Both the position numbers and the translations under genes were made by a program. From positions 62,094,754-62,158,753 of the forward strand of contig OZ038488.1 of NCBI GenBank assembly GCA_964036315.1: a stretch of DNA of 64,000 bases. The letters run 5' to 3'. Origin of the DNA: Acanthosepion esculentum. Its lineage: Eukaryota; Mollusca; Cephalopoda; Sepiida; Sepiidae. Shown here in pieces: positions 23,041-33,837 of this stretch. Every line of letters starts with the position of its first letter. Position 1 is the first letter of the stretch. Under the pieces are notes generated by a model. The model worked only from the letters and a program-made list of their open reading frames with translations. It had not been told where the DNA came from and ran no database searches.

Positions 23041-23087
23041 TCAACATTGTGCATGTCAGAACACAGAAGCTGTATTTGAAAGTAAAG

Positions 23088-23150
23088 AACCCGACTGGAA
23101 TTCGAACACGGCTCTCCGACTTCTCATTCCGAGCCTATATAGTGGAAGCA
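23088..23150 (-). mobile_element. SINE-I head fragment
   Basis: Minus strand 'ggctcggaatgagaagtcgg' followed by box-B-like 'gtgttcgaattccagtcg'. Only about 60 bp of the family. Confidence 0.6.
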
Positions 23151-23195
23151 TTAATTTACACTGTATATAAATGTTTTATACGACGCAAATTGTGT

Positions 23196-23201
23196 GTGTG
23201 T

Positions 23202-23287
<86 letters not shown>

Positions 23288-23300
23288 GTATATAAGACAA

Positions 23301-23352
<52 letters not shown>
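23196..23352. repeat. (TG)-(TA)n microsatellites
   Basis: (TA)n at 23203-23281 and again at 23313-23352, separated by 'tgtatatgtatataagacaa' and a TG tract. Confidence 0.97.
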
Positions 23353-23354
<2 letters not shown>

Positions 23355-23539
23355 TAAGTAAACATATGTATAGCGGATCTCGGATAGCAGTCGTGGCTCG
23401 TGTGGCACAGTCCTATGGGTGAGTGAGATTCGGATGAGTTCCACCACGGAATATGTGAAGAGCGGTGCTATATCGAGTCTAATTGTTTACCTCTTCGCCA
23501 CCGAGACAGTTGGTACAGTTGGTATGACGTTTTCCTCAT

Positions 23540-23602
23540 ATTGTAACTGTCCGGGTTTCGATTGTAACTGTCCGGGTTTCGATTGTAACTGTCCGGGTTT
23601 CG
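23540..23602. repeat. 21-bp minisatellite, three identical units
   Basis: Three exact head-to-tail copies of a 21-bp unit starting 'attgtaactgtccgggtttc'. The length is a multiple of three, so the reading frame is maintained through it (CNCPGFD repeats on the plus strand). There is no other support for coding. Confidence 0.95.
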
Positions 23603-23732
23603 ATTCAATGGATTTAGGAAATATAGGACGAAACGGCCGTCCATTGCTTTCATCATTCTGTTAAGGTTACTTCTAATCTCAATGAATTAATTAATTATGA
23701 TTATCTCAAATCCTCCTAATAATTTCTATCAC

Positions 23733-23737
<5 letters not shown>

Positions 23738-23792
<55 letters not shown>
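23738..23792. repeat. (TA)n microsatellite
   Basis: About 54 bp of pure TA. A second tract lies at 24014-24067. Confidence 0.97.
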
Positions 23793-23797
<5 letters not shown>

Positions 23798-24024
23798 GTA
23801 TCGTACAAACATTTCTCCACAGCGTAAATGTACTGACTGATATTTTATGGATTGCTTTCCAGTATTAAATGTTTTCTCCCATTATTTTACGCAAAATTTA
23901 ATGTTAATACAAAAAACAATGGGAACTGGAACTCGGATTTCCTATTCAAAATTCCTGACAATTATCGATTAAACCACCCGCACATCTATGCTAACAGCAC
24001 CTTTTATATATTATACTATATATA

Positions 24025-24067
<43 letters not shown>

Positions 24068-24071
<4 letters not shown>

Positions 24072-24440
24072 TCAGGATAATTTCCCAATTTATTCAGGAT
24101 GATCTTCGCCCTCTCTAACCTCTGAAGTAACAAGGTACCTCACAAGTTTCATGTACGATTTCATTTTCAAGTCTTTTATCATGGCTCTTTAGACTGTCAT
24201 AAGACAACTACGCTCTCAAACGCAAAACGTCTTATGGATTTAATTGGATCATTTCGAATTGATCTCTTGAGCTGTAAGTTGAAATGACGATTCCTCTTCC
24301 TGTTTTAAACTTATTCACCCTTCTCTTCATGGTTCTTGAATGATCTTTGAAGATGGAAACCAGAGTATGAATATTTGTAACATTACATCAGCACATCAAT
24401 GATTTTTCTCACCTTTGCTTAGTTGGGAAGAAAGTGTGGG
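24068..24440 (-). pseudogene. Tc1/mariner-like transposase remnant, uninterrupted copy
   Basis: Aligned over its length with the 12.4-13.2 kb remnant. Blocks include IKDLKMKSYMKLVRYLVTS (near 24128-24185), RAKIILNKLGNYPEI (near 24072-24116) and PIKSIRRFAF (near 24205-24240). Frameshifts throughout. It lacks the 339-bp LTR, and so shows what the other copy looked like before insertion. It also ends at (TA)n. Confidence 0.6.
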
Positions 24441-24448
24441 GGTGGGGA

Positions 24449-24669
24449 ATTTCTACTTCTAACAGTTAAAATATAATCCTTGAAAATGGCTAAATGTATA
24501 GCCGAAAGCGCTCGGATAAAAAGAACATTCGGACAGTTTTTATATAATTTATCATCCGAAAAGAAAAAAAAATTATTAGATCGCATGAGAAATTGTGTAA
24601 GAAACTAAATAAAAACACATTGTCAGTCGTTTTTAATGAAATGTGCATGAAAGAAGGATTGCTGCCTAA

Positions 24670-24672
<3 letters not shown>
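24449..24672 (+). mobile_element. Penelope-like element 3' UTR
   Basis: UTR copy from 'ttctacttctaacagttaaa' to 'gattgctgcctaaatacac', then directly (CA)n. More than 90% like the 4.6 kb copy by eye. Confidence 0.8.
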
Positions 24673-24724
<52 letters not shown>

Positions 24725-24772
24725 CATATATATATAGATATATATACGTGCGTGTGTGTGTGTGTATGTGTG
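24673..24772. repeat. (CA)n-(TA)n-(TG)n microsatellite
   Basis: CA tract of about 55 bp, then a short TA/GATA part and a TG tract. The halves are complementary. Confidence 0.97.
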
Positions 24773-25009
24773 TCAGAGACACAACGCTGGTGGCAGTTAA
24801 CTATTCGGGAAATTTATACGTACTTTTTCCTAAGAACTTATTTTATATATATATAACAAGTCGATGAATCTATCTGAAATAATAAAAAGAATATTAATAT
24901 ACAACCCAGTGTATCTGAAGATTTTAATTTTTTAATATTTTTTATTGTTCGAAACATATATATATATATATCTAAGGTAATCGATTTATTTATCAATTTT
25001 ATCATTTCA

Positions 25010-25440
25010 AACGTTATTTTTAGTGGGTACTTATATTTAGAAGACGCTCCACTTATTTATTAAACAGTATATTTATTTATTTCCGTCTACTGGTCTGAAT
25101 ATTTGACAAATCTTATTGGAGAAAAATATATGCTCTCCGGAGAAAATTATTTTGTTTACGTTTTACAAAACTGAAGAAATATGAAAATTTCGAAGATGTC
25201 TCTCAAAGGTACTTTTCAGAATTTACAAGATCGGTAAGGCTGCTCTGTGGCTGGATCGGTTAAGACACGTCGGATTTAACGAAGATTTCTTTCTGCCCAA
25301 ACGAACGCATGTTTGAATTCTGCTGGAAAGCAAATACATTTCTTTAAGATTTCTCGAATATTCGGCGAAAATAAATAAGTGGACTGTTTAATAAATAAAT
25401 GGAGCGTCTACTCAAATATTAATATCCATTAAAAATAACG

Positions 25441-25442
<2 letters not shown>
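25010..25442. mobile_element. 433-bp element with about 60-bp terminal inverted repeats
   Basis: The left arm (25010-25069, 'aacgttatttttagtgggta' ... 'cttatttattaaacagt') is the reverse complement of the right arm (25383-25442) at roughly 80%. The interior holds a tRNA-like segment: box-A-like 'tggctggatcggttaagaca' (25250-25269) and box-B-like 'atgtttgaattctg' (25310-25323). It looks like a MITE or fold-back element that has picked up a SINE head. No clear target duplication, because the right side is a (TA)n. Confidence 0.6.

Positions 25443-25512
<70 letters not shown>
25441..25512. repeat. (TA)n microsatellite
   Basis: About 70 bp of pure TA, continuous with the end of the inverted-repeat element. 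Confidence 0.98.
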
Positions 25513-25514
<2 letters not shown>

Positions 25515-25786
25515 TTGGGGAAGTATATACTAATAATATAAAATATTAAAACTGATCAACAAAAGAGTGCTCAATATATATATATTATAGCTCATATGAA
25601 TGAATGACATAAAAATGAAACTCAATTGTACCCCAATTTTAATTTTAATTTTTCAAATTAAAAAAAAATAAATTCATTCTTAACAAAGCTTTTAGCATTG
25701 ACAAGCTCCAGGAAGATTATCCCGGCAGGGTGAAATGGCCACCAAAATGGGGTAAAATTGAGTTTCTTTTTTATGGAATTCATGTG

Positions 25787-25948
<162 letters not shown>

Positions 25949-26158
25949 ACAAAATGGATTAAGTCCAACAATTATTTAATATATTTTCTGTTTATACGTT
26001 ATTTTCCTAGATATAATTTCTTTAAGTAAATGCTCTGTTTCTTAATTAAATAGTAAGTTCTTAAATATTCAGGCCGGTAAATGTAATTAATACTGCAGGA
26101 TTAAAAAAACAGAGCAAAATATTAAAAAAATTATATATATAAAAATAATGTATAAGCA

Positions 26159-26201
<43 letters not shown>

Positions 26202-26204
26202 ATA

Positions 26205-26331
26205 TCAAGTATGTGGTGCGGTTTCAATTTATAATACGCAAATCATTCATACGAAAAGCAGATAATGAAGTTAATGATATGGCAAGAATCACTCTCGCAA
26301 ACAATTTTTAATAATAAAATACATCAACCTC

Positions 26332-26367
<36 letters not shown>

Positions 26368-26623
26368 AAAGAACAGTAAAATATATAATCCGGTGTTCTT
26401 ATAGATATTTTTATTTTTACAAAATAGTGCTCAATGTAAATTTACAGAGCATTATTATTATAAATTAACTAATTTAAAATACGGAGTCCAAAATTCGCTT
26501 GAGGATGAAATCGAATTAATGCTTTTAATTTAATTACAAAATTAAATTCGAAGCTTTTAGCCTCCATATTTGAAACATGGTCATTACTGTGTAGCGTAAA
26601 AGCCATATTTCAAATCAGTTAAT

Positions 26624-26659
<36 letters not shown>

Positions 26660-26830
26660 ATTAACTGATTTAAAATATCGTTTCTTAGCTACACAATAGC
26701 GAAGAAACCATATTTTTATATCAGTTAATTTATAATATTTATGCTCTGTAAATTTACATTGACCACTGTTTTGTAAAAATAGACAATAAAAATATCAATT
26801 AAGAACACCGGATTATATATCCTACTGTTC
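26205..26830. mobile_element. Unknown interspersed repeat with inverted arms around (TA)n
   Basis: The left arm (26365-26455: 'aagaacagtaaaatatataa', 'ccggtgttcttatagatatt', 'gtaaatttacagagcatta') recurs inverted at 26735-26815. An inner pair ('aaatcagttaatttataata', 26617-26636) mirrors around a (TA)n at 26628-26655. Parts recur at 56.14-56.23 and 56.9-57.16 kb. Microsatellites at 26160-26199 and 26333-26363 lie next to or within it. No coding content recognised. Confidence 0.55.
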
Positions 26831-26848
26831 TTTCCTTTTTATTATAAA

Positions 26849-26854
<6 letters not shown>

Positions 26855-26917
<63 letters not shown>

Positions 26918-26934
26918 TGAGTGACACACAAAAC
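26855..26934. repeat. (TA)-(TG)n microsatellite
   Basis: About 70 bp of TG. Confidence 0.98.
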
Positions 26935-27079
26935 CCTTAGCTCTTCGCTACTACACTGTTATCTTCATATAAGTTTCATTCATTAGTCTCACTAGTTCGG
27001 GCATTTAGATCTAAAAGACAATATCCTATTTCCGCCGAATCCAATCACCCAAATTTCTACGCGTAAGGAGAAGGTCAGA

Positions 27080-27350
27080 ACGCAGGAATCTTTTTTCTCG
27101 ACAACTGCATTTTGCGGAACAAACCCCTGCAGCAGGTTGCCATTTCTTTCTGCGGTAGACCAGTTGCTATCCAAAGCTACAGAACCCGGTCTGTCCTGCT
27201 ATTTACCCATAGCTTTTCTTTCAGAAGAAGATGATTCATACCTTTTCCCAGAGTATTAGCACGTAAGTGAATGTAATGCATTCTACTGGAATTCGAACTC
27301 GGCTCTCCGATTCCTCAATCCGAGCCTCTATCCATTATTCCATGGTGAAC
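27080..27350 (-). mobile_element. SINE-I, best copy
   Basis: Minus strand: box-A-like 'tggaataatggatagaggct', 'cggattgaggaatcggagag', box B 'gagttcgaattcc', then 'acgtgctaatactctgggaa', 'atagcaggacagaccgggtt' and 'ttggatagcaactggtctac', continuing to 'caacctgctgcaggggtttg'. Used here as the family reference. Confidence 0.8.
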
Positions 27351-27429
27351 TTTACTCTCTTAGTTTTAAAAAATTCTAACCATAGAACACCATGCTGAAA
27401 TCCAGTCTTGAAGACTTTGCGGGGTTTGG

Positions 27430-27960
27430 AGAGTTCAACTACCTTCTTCTTCTATGGTACGTGTCCCTTCAGATTGCTAGCTATCATGGCTCTTCACAAG
27501 TTGCTTTTCGTTGTAGCTCTCAATAAATTTTGTCTTTTCGCTGTATCTCCCCAAACCCTATTCTGTCAGCCATTCACTCAAGCTCCTTTGGTTGGTTTTG
27601 CGTTGTTTTCTTCTGTCTCTCTTGCATTCGATGTGTCCTGCGTGCATTAAATTTTCCCAGTCCGCTTTCCTCATTATGTGGCACAGAAATTTTGACTGTC
27701 TTATCCTGATATGAAGCATAAGTTTCCTTTTTGATGCCATTGTCTCTACAAGTTCGTAATTGATTACATCTTCGGTTCATTCTCAGCATATTTCCAGAGA
27801 ATCACATTTCTGTTGTGTCTGCTCTTTTCTTCATCTGTGATGAGATTGACCAGCCATACAGGAGAACCGATATTACATAACAATTCAGTATTCGTTTCTT
27901 TGTTTCTAACGGGGATTTCCTGTTTCTTAATACTATACTTAGTTTTTGGAAGGCATATTT
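27430..27960 (-). pseudogene. LINE-B 3' end, minus strand
   Basis: Minus-strand frames give KLMLHIRIRQSKFLCHIMRK (27660-27725), WENLMHAGHIECKRDRRKQ, SLSEWLTE, and upstream SRHNRNVILWKYAENEPK. These match the LINE-B tail order. Frameshifted and truncated. Confidence 0.7.
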
Positions 27961-28049
27961 TTCTCTCCAAATGCGCCTTCGGATTTAAGTGTCATAACAT
28001 TAATTTTTGTTTTAAGAATTCACCCCTGAAGATAATCTTGGATGAGAAT

Positions 28050-28118
28050 ATTTCTTCTTCTTCTTCTTCTTCTTCTTCTTCTTCTTCTTCTTCTTCTTCT
28101 TCTTCTTCTTCTTCTTCT
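28050..28118. repeat. (TTC)n microsatellite
   Basis: About 22 TTC units between two LINE-B tails. It may be the expanded A/GAA-rich 3' tail of the second tail (minus strand). Confidence 0.97.
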
Positions 28119-28560
28119 ATGTGCTCTGTCTCTTCAGAACGTGACGATCATGGCTCTCCACAATTTTCTGTCATTTGTAGCTTTGACTTTCCGCTATCTT
28201 GCCTGATCCCTGTTCTCTCAAGTATTTTCACATGCTCGTTAGGTAGGTTATACGATGCTTTCCTCTATCCTTCTAGCCTGTGAGTGTTACATTTGCTAAA
28301 CTCTCTTTCCTCATTATATGACCCAGAAATTTCAACTGTCTCATCCTGATATTAAGCATAAGTGCCACTGTGTCTAAAAGTTTGTAATCGCTCACATCTT
28401 CGGTCCATGGTATTCTCAGAATCTTTCTGTAGAACCACATTTCTGCTGCTACTTTTCATCTGTATAGGGATTGTTCAGACGGCTGAATTTTACATGACAG
28501 CTCAGGACTCTTCGTTTCTAACGAGAGATCTTTATGGGAGATAAAGGAGTTAAATACGTG
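28119..28560 (-). pseudogene. LINE-B 3' end, second minus-strand copy
   Basis: Same blocks as the neighbour: on the minus strand 'RAMIVTF'-like end near 28135-28160, 'ISGSYNEER..' for the 'FLGHIMRKE' block near 28300-28350, and 'VVLQKDSENTMDRRCERLQT'-like sequence near 28380-28440. Strongly decayed. Confidence 0.6.
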
Positions 28561-28960
28561 TTTGCTTATATATGATGATTTAAAAATAGGAGTGACGTTA
28601 GCATTGATAGGATTGCATCTTAATTGATCCTCACGCAAACAAATCAGAATGATATCGATTAAGAGTCGCCTCCCTAAGATTCTTCAAAATTAATTATGTC
28701 CAAGATATAAAAGTCAGCATTCGGGCCATTATGTTTTTATCAATCCATCTTCCAAGTGATGTCCGCTATTATCATTCGCTTCACGCACACTCACATTTCC
28801 AAATCATTCACGAATCGATTGTTTATAAAAGAAAGTGAATTGACACGTTGAGGAGAAAAACCAGTTCTACTTTGTTGTGTTTAATACTCACTGAATGGTA
28901 CATACATGTGATTTCACGTAAATGTCATATATATACATACATATATATATATATATATAT

Positions 28961-29660
28961 TTGTGTATTTAGGCAGCAATCCTTCTTTCAAGCACATTTC
29001 ATTAAAAACGACTGACAAGGTGCTTTTATTTAGTTTTTTATATAATTTCTCGTGCGATCTAACAAAGTTTTTCTTTTCAGAGGATAAATTATATAAAAAT
29101 TGTCCGAATGTTCTTTTTTTCCGAGCGCTTTCGGCTATACATTTAGCCATTATCAAGGATTATATTTCAACTGTTAGAATTAGAAATAGTTTGTTATGTG
29201 TATGTTTTATAAAGTGATTCATCTTTTTGTTTCAAAACACGGTCAAGATATTATGTCCGTGTTCAAAGTTAATATTATTAAGTGTTGGTTTGTTTATTTT
29301 TATAAGTAAGGCTTCCATTATTTTTAGCCTTTTTCTGCAAGTGGATGATGCTATTATATTAGTGTTGTCGACAAGTATATTCCGAATAGTGTCCGGTAGG
29401 TCTCCATGAATATTTAAATGAGATCTAATTGAGCTATTGTCAGAAAGGTGTAGGGTTAATCTGCGTGTTAAACGATTTGTAGTGTGGCCTATATAATTAT
29501 TTACGAAAGTTGATACTTGAGGAATAGAATTCCTTAATGGACATTTGAAATCGTAAATAATGTTTCCTCTATTTAATTTTGTTCTAGGAGGTGAATTATT
29601 ATTTTTAACTATAAGGTTACAAGTTTTAAATTTTTTATAATAAATATATATATATTCAGT
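28961..29660 (-). pseudogene. Penelope-like element: GIY-YIG endonuclease C-terminus and 3' UTR
   Basis: Best PLE copy. On the minus strand, from about 29585 down to the TGA near 29247, an open frame of about 112 codons reads NRGNIIYDFKCPLRNSIPQV, then FVNNYIGHTTNRLTRRLTLH, LSDNSSIRSHL, PDTIRNILVDNTNIIASS. 'IIYDFKCP ... YIGHTTNRLTRRL' is the GIY-YIG nuclease core as found in PLEs, with the YIG triad and the downstream arginine visible. The stop is followed by the 3' UTR shared by all other copies. The RT domain is missing: the copy is 5' truncated near a short (TA)n. Confidence 0.85.
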
Positions 29661-29754
29661 TAAAAATACGAAAATAGCGTTTCCTACATTCCCGCTGCTA
29701 AGAACACTCTGTTTTTTGTTTTTATTAATTTTCTTTGTTTGATTAAAATCATTT

Positions 29755-29806
29755 CGTTACTTGCTTTGAAAAAGTCCGCATTAGGACGAAACGCGTCAGC
29801 AATTAC
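29755..29806 (+). ncRNA. Degenerate hammerhead-ribozyme-like motif
   Basis: TTGCT (29761-29765) can pair with AGCAA (29798-29802) as stem I. Stem II is GTCC/GGAC (29774-29777 with 29784-29787), followed by GAAA (29788-29791) and 'cgcgtc' with a GTC cleavage triplet. The core strand is 'ttgaaaaa' instead of CUGANGA, so activity is unlikely. Known PLE terminal repeats carry small type I hammerheads. This one lies upstream of the PLE copy but in the opposite orientation. Confidence 0.4.
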
Positions 29807-29835
29807 TGTTTTCTTATTGTCATTTATTTACAAAT

Positions 29836-29836
29836 A

Positions 29837-29872
<36 letters not shown>

Positions 29873-29890
29873 TGTATGTATGTATATATT
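29836..29890. repeat. (TA)-(TATG)n microsatellite
   Basis: TA tract then about ten TATG units. Confidence 0.96.
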
Positions 29891-29894
29891 GAGG

Positions 29895-31340
29895 ATTGGC
29901 GAGTAAGAACGGGATCAGATCGTTAGCATTCCGACCATAAATCCATAGTTCGAATCTTACTCTGGTCGTTTTGCCAGTTAGATGCTCTCTTGATAAGTCA
30001 CTTGGAAGTGCTTACAAACCATAACACGAGTCAATGAAATAGGATAAACAGAACTAATCGTAACTGACTGAGGAGGCGTCTGCAACAGGGATTAGCTAGG
30101 CATCACATAAAACAGGCGTACTCGGATATGAGCGGTTAGTAATATATAGGACAGGATGCAATTTCAACAATCTAGTTACCAAGCTAAGCAGGCATATTTT
30201 TACTGAATTGAGTCCTATATTCATTGAATGCAAATCACTTTCGGATTTTTAACAAACTAAATTATACCTGTTTTATTGCCAAACAAAATTATATTTACTA
30301 AATATTCCCTGAAATGCAATAATCATAGTATAGAAGCATGTAAAGTTAATAGCAGATGGCCACACCATACATCGACATTATCAATATGCCTAGAGCTATA
30401 TCAGTTGTGATGTACAATCTAGTGAGTCAGTGTGAACAGCAGCAAGGCCGCTTAAGGTAAAGCAACGTGGATTATAGAAATTCGAATGGAGGATGATATT
30501 GGGTGCCATATTATTTGAATATTCCATTTCTAAAATATATGGTGTTGCGAGTGTACCAAGAACAGCTGCTGTCATTGACCGCCCATTGGTGGAAAGAACA
30601 GCTGCCGACCATGACTCTAAAACGATAATGACCGAAGGCATCTGGCTAGAAAAAAAAAAGAACAAAGAGTTACAGCACTCAGATCATTAGCACATTCAAT
30701 ACAAGGTGATATAATACCAAGGATTTCAGTTTAACGTTCCACTGGATATTGGAGGTGAAAACCCAACAAGTTGCTCCTGTTAACTGCACGCCAGCAGACA
30801 AAGCGCCACACGGAGGTTAATTCTGGAGAACTGGTGACGAATGACGCGGCCTGATTGTCATGTTTTCAGTGGTTTCTGTCGGTTGGTAGGGTTTGTTTGT
30901 GGCGCAAACCTCATATGTCAATGGGCCCTGGTTGACAACAGGACACAGTGCAAGCTGTTGGTGGTTCGGTAATGGGAGTGTTCTGACAAATACAGACAGA
31001 GTTTTTATTTGGTACAAAACACTACAAATACATATCCTATAAGGCCAAAAGCTATGCAATTCTTTTTCGTACTATTGTATAAAAGCACAAAGCAGGTTTT
31101 TTTAAACATTTTTTTTTAAGTAATATGAAATATTTACAAAATAATTTCAACATCTGTCTGAGTATAAAATGGAAACCATTTAAAATCAACTCGTTGTCTT
31201 TACGTACATAACAAAAAATGTATTAAGTTTTACGAATAAATTTTCATATACATCACGAAGTATAACGCAGTCCTATGAATATGTATTTAAATAACGCATT
31301 ATATCATTTAATTTTTTTGGAAATATGACTTTTCAGTCGT
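29895..31340. other. Intergenic sequence
   Basis: No recognised gene. A patch at 30540-30660 has a plus-strand frame with DSKTIMTEGIWLEKK, resembling [15 protein letters not shown] at about 52695-52740. It may be a decayed shared repeat. Confidence 0.45.
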
Positions 31341-31344
31341 TGTA

Positions 31345-31505
31345 GAGAATTAACAGAAAAAAAATTCTTCAATTCAATCACAGGAAAACGTTTGTTTGCA
31401 TAATATTATTAAAAATATCCACTTCTAACACTTTCTAAGGTGTAAGCATCTTCCTGACATCGGCGTTTCTTGTCTGTCATTAGAATAATGAAGATGCAGG
31501 ATTTG
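31345..31505 (+). repeat. Unknown dispersed repeat, copy 1
   Basis: About 160 bp, similar to 38383-38545: both contain 'gaattaacagaaaaaaa', 'cttcaattcaatcaca', 'ccttctaaggt' or a close variant, and 'gtctgtcatt'. No coding capacity. Confidence 0.65.
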
Positions 31506-31719
31506 CCAATATCAAGATAAATTTTAGTAGATAACTGTTTTTACAAATATTCTGAAAAAGTTATATATCAATGATTGTATCTCACTCTTCTTGCACCATA
31601 TTCTTATGATTTTAACTTTAGAAATATATTATTTGAGGAGGCTTTTTGTAGATATTTAAATTCAGACCCAGTGTAGTTGACTGATTGATTATTTTTTTTA
31701 CTTATCTTCTCTTTGTGTG

Positions 31720-32381
31720 GATTATGCCAAAATAATTGTTGGAAAAATTATTCGAAACATAATATTCGAAAAACATTTATTCGAATTGTAAATTGTTTGA
31801 ATGAAAAGTTATCGAAAGGACAATAATAATAAATGATAATTATTCGAAATGCAAAACTCTTTATTGCAATAAAAATGTAAAAATTAAAAGAGGAAATACA
31901 CAAATGATAATTATTCGAAATACAAATAACGTTAATAAAACAATTTAGTAAGAAATAATCCTTATAACCTTCAGTTATATGATACTGCACACAAATAGTC
32001 AATTACTGAAGAGTACTCGTTAAATGATGCCACTTATTTTTTAAGTTTTTCATTTACGTCACAGTATTCTTGGCGCTTTTGATATTTTGACAATCTGCTC
32101 TTACCTCGCAATTTTTTGCAAGTCCTGTTCTCTTTTAAGAGCGTCTAAGAATTTCCATATTGTAGGATGAAGAGTCGACACTTGCTGAAAAAAGACCTAT
32201 TAGTTCTAAATAAATCAGCATTTACTCTCTCAAAGCAAGACCACGTACGTATTTCGAACATTGGTATTTCGAATAATTATCATTTAGTATAATTGTCCTT
32301 TCGATTAATTTTCATTCATACAATTTGCAATTCTAATAAATATTTCTCGAATAATTATTTTCGAAGAATTTTCATGCTACG
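31720..32381. mobile_element. Mutator-like (MULE) non-autonomous element
   Basis: The 662-bp element is bounded by long, diverged terminal inverted repeats of about 120 bp rich in 'ttattcgaa' and 'cgaaaggacaat' blocks (31722-31845 and 32265-32381). The flanks are a 9-bp duplication, ctttgtgtg (31711-31719) and ctttgtggg (32382-32390), the length typical of MULEs. The interior carries a remnant of the transposase C-terminus (separate entry). Confidence 0.7.
31960..32185 (-). pseudogene. MULE transposase C-terminal remnant
   Basis: The minus strand reads LHPTIWKFLDALKREQDLQK (near 32110-32170), then KYQKRQEYCDVNEKLKK and SSVIDYL. This matches the C-terminus of animal Mutator-like transposases ('HPTIWKFIDALKKEQ ... 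YRDLNERL ... YLRGIA'), the region after the catalytic core. One in-frame stop, and the start is missing. The catalytic domain is absent. Confidence 0.65.
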
Positions 32382-32876
32382 CTTTGTGGGTTATTCAATG
32401 TAATATACTTTATATTTTAAGAAATAGTTTTAATGCAAGTGAATATTGCATTAACTATTCCTTGAGAAAACAATGATTTATTCAATCAACAGCTGGGGTG
32501 AGGAGATGAATTATTGCCTTTCTCATGGATATTTGCGGTTAAATGAATGCATCCATTACTGTAATATTTTCCAATGTTATCCGAAGAGTCCACGGTATAG
32601 AAATGGTGTAATATTCTATATCTATGCAGGAAATTATACTTGTAACTTAATCACCCATTCTTATATACTGTTCTGCTCTGAGAATATAATCAATATAGAA
32701 TGTTAAATTTGAAAAAAAAAACTGATTCGTTTTCTACGGTTTACTTGGGTGCCATTTTCTTTATTTATATTGAAATTTTCCTGATTCTTTATAGTTTGCT
32801 TATTTTTGAAGTCATCTTCCGCTATCCCAGTGATAGTTCCGTGTCACATTTTCCGCCCATGTTATTAAAACACATA

Positions 32877-33063
32877 CAGTGTAATCCGGATATAAGAGAC
32901 CCTGGTATAAGATAAACCCGGATATAAGAGAGATTTTATCTGGTCCCAAATTAGAGCCTGTGTTAATGTACATATAATATACCAAACCCGGATATAAGAG
33001 AAACCCGGTTATAAGAGACTTCTTCTCCGGTCCAGAAAACTCTCTTATATCCGGGTTACACTG
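32877..33063. mobile_element. Pogo/Tigger-like MITE
   Basis: The 187-bp element begins CAGTGTAATCCGGATATAAG and ends with the inverse, CTTATATCCGGGTTACACTG, flanked by TA on each side (32875-32876 and 33064-33065). The 'cccggatataagaga' motif is repeated internally in both orientations. CAGTG... ends and a TA target are typical of pogo/Tc1-group elements. Non-coding. Confidence 0.75.
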
Positions 33064-33698
33064 TACCAGATATTTAAATTTTCTGTCACTCTTGATTCTG
33101 ACATTTCCAATTCTTAGCTCGAATCTCGAGCTCTTCCTTTTGTTGAGATAAATGCATTCTTTCTTCTTACAGTTGATGGTTTGTCCTTCCTTCACGTTTT
33201 CCTTTACTACCCTTTTTAGAAGGTTCTGCATTTTTCCTTTTTGTGTCTGGCATCAGCACTGTATCATCTGCAAACATTATGTTGTTAGAGTTGTGTATTT
33301 ATGAAAGTCCAGTACTACTAAATTTTGGTTTTTGCTATTTGTGACTTTCTGAGCTACTTTTAAATTAAGCAAAGTTAACTTAGTCGAATAATGAGAAAGG
33401 AACACCGAATGCAATATTTAGTAACTTCAGCTTTCAAACGCAGCCTAATTTATAACATCTTTTAGTCACATCTGATTTCCATGATCTGAATGCCCAGCTG
33501 TATTCTTCTATCAATAAATCTGTATTACCCAAGCGCCATCCAGATTGTGTTAGCGATCTAATATTTGACATTTACGATAGTTTGAGTAGACAGACTCATA
33601 AATCTCTCAGGTTTTATACTGTGCCACTATATCATTAGACTGATTGACAATTTTCAAGTATTGTTGAATATATGTTGATATAAGTGTAAGTAGAAAGT

Positions 33699-33812
<114 letters not shown>

Positions 33813-33837
33813 CTGTGCGTGTTTTTGTGTATAAATG

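Noticed and set aside
23540..23602. CRISPR-like array
   Set aside because: Units are contiguous without spacers, there are only three, and the context is eukaryotic. It is a minisatellite.
27813..28283. 156-codon plus-strand frame with a serine run
   Set aside because: It is antisense to two LINE-B tails, and the serine run is the (TTC)n microsatellite.
28362..28544. 60-codon frame as a small secreted protein
   Set aside because: Antisense to a LINE-B tail; the hydrophobic stretch is coincidental.
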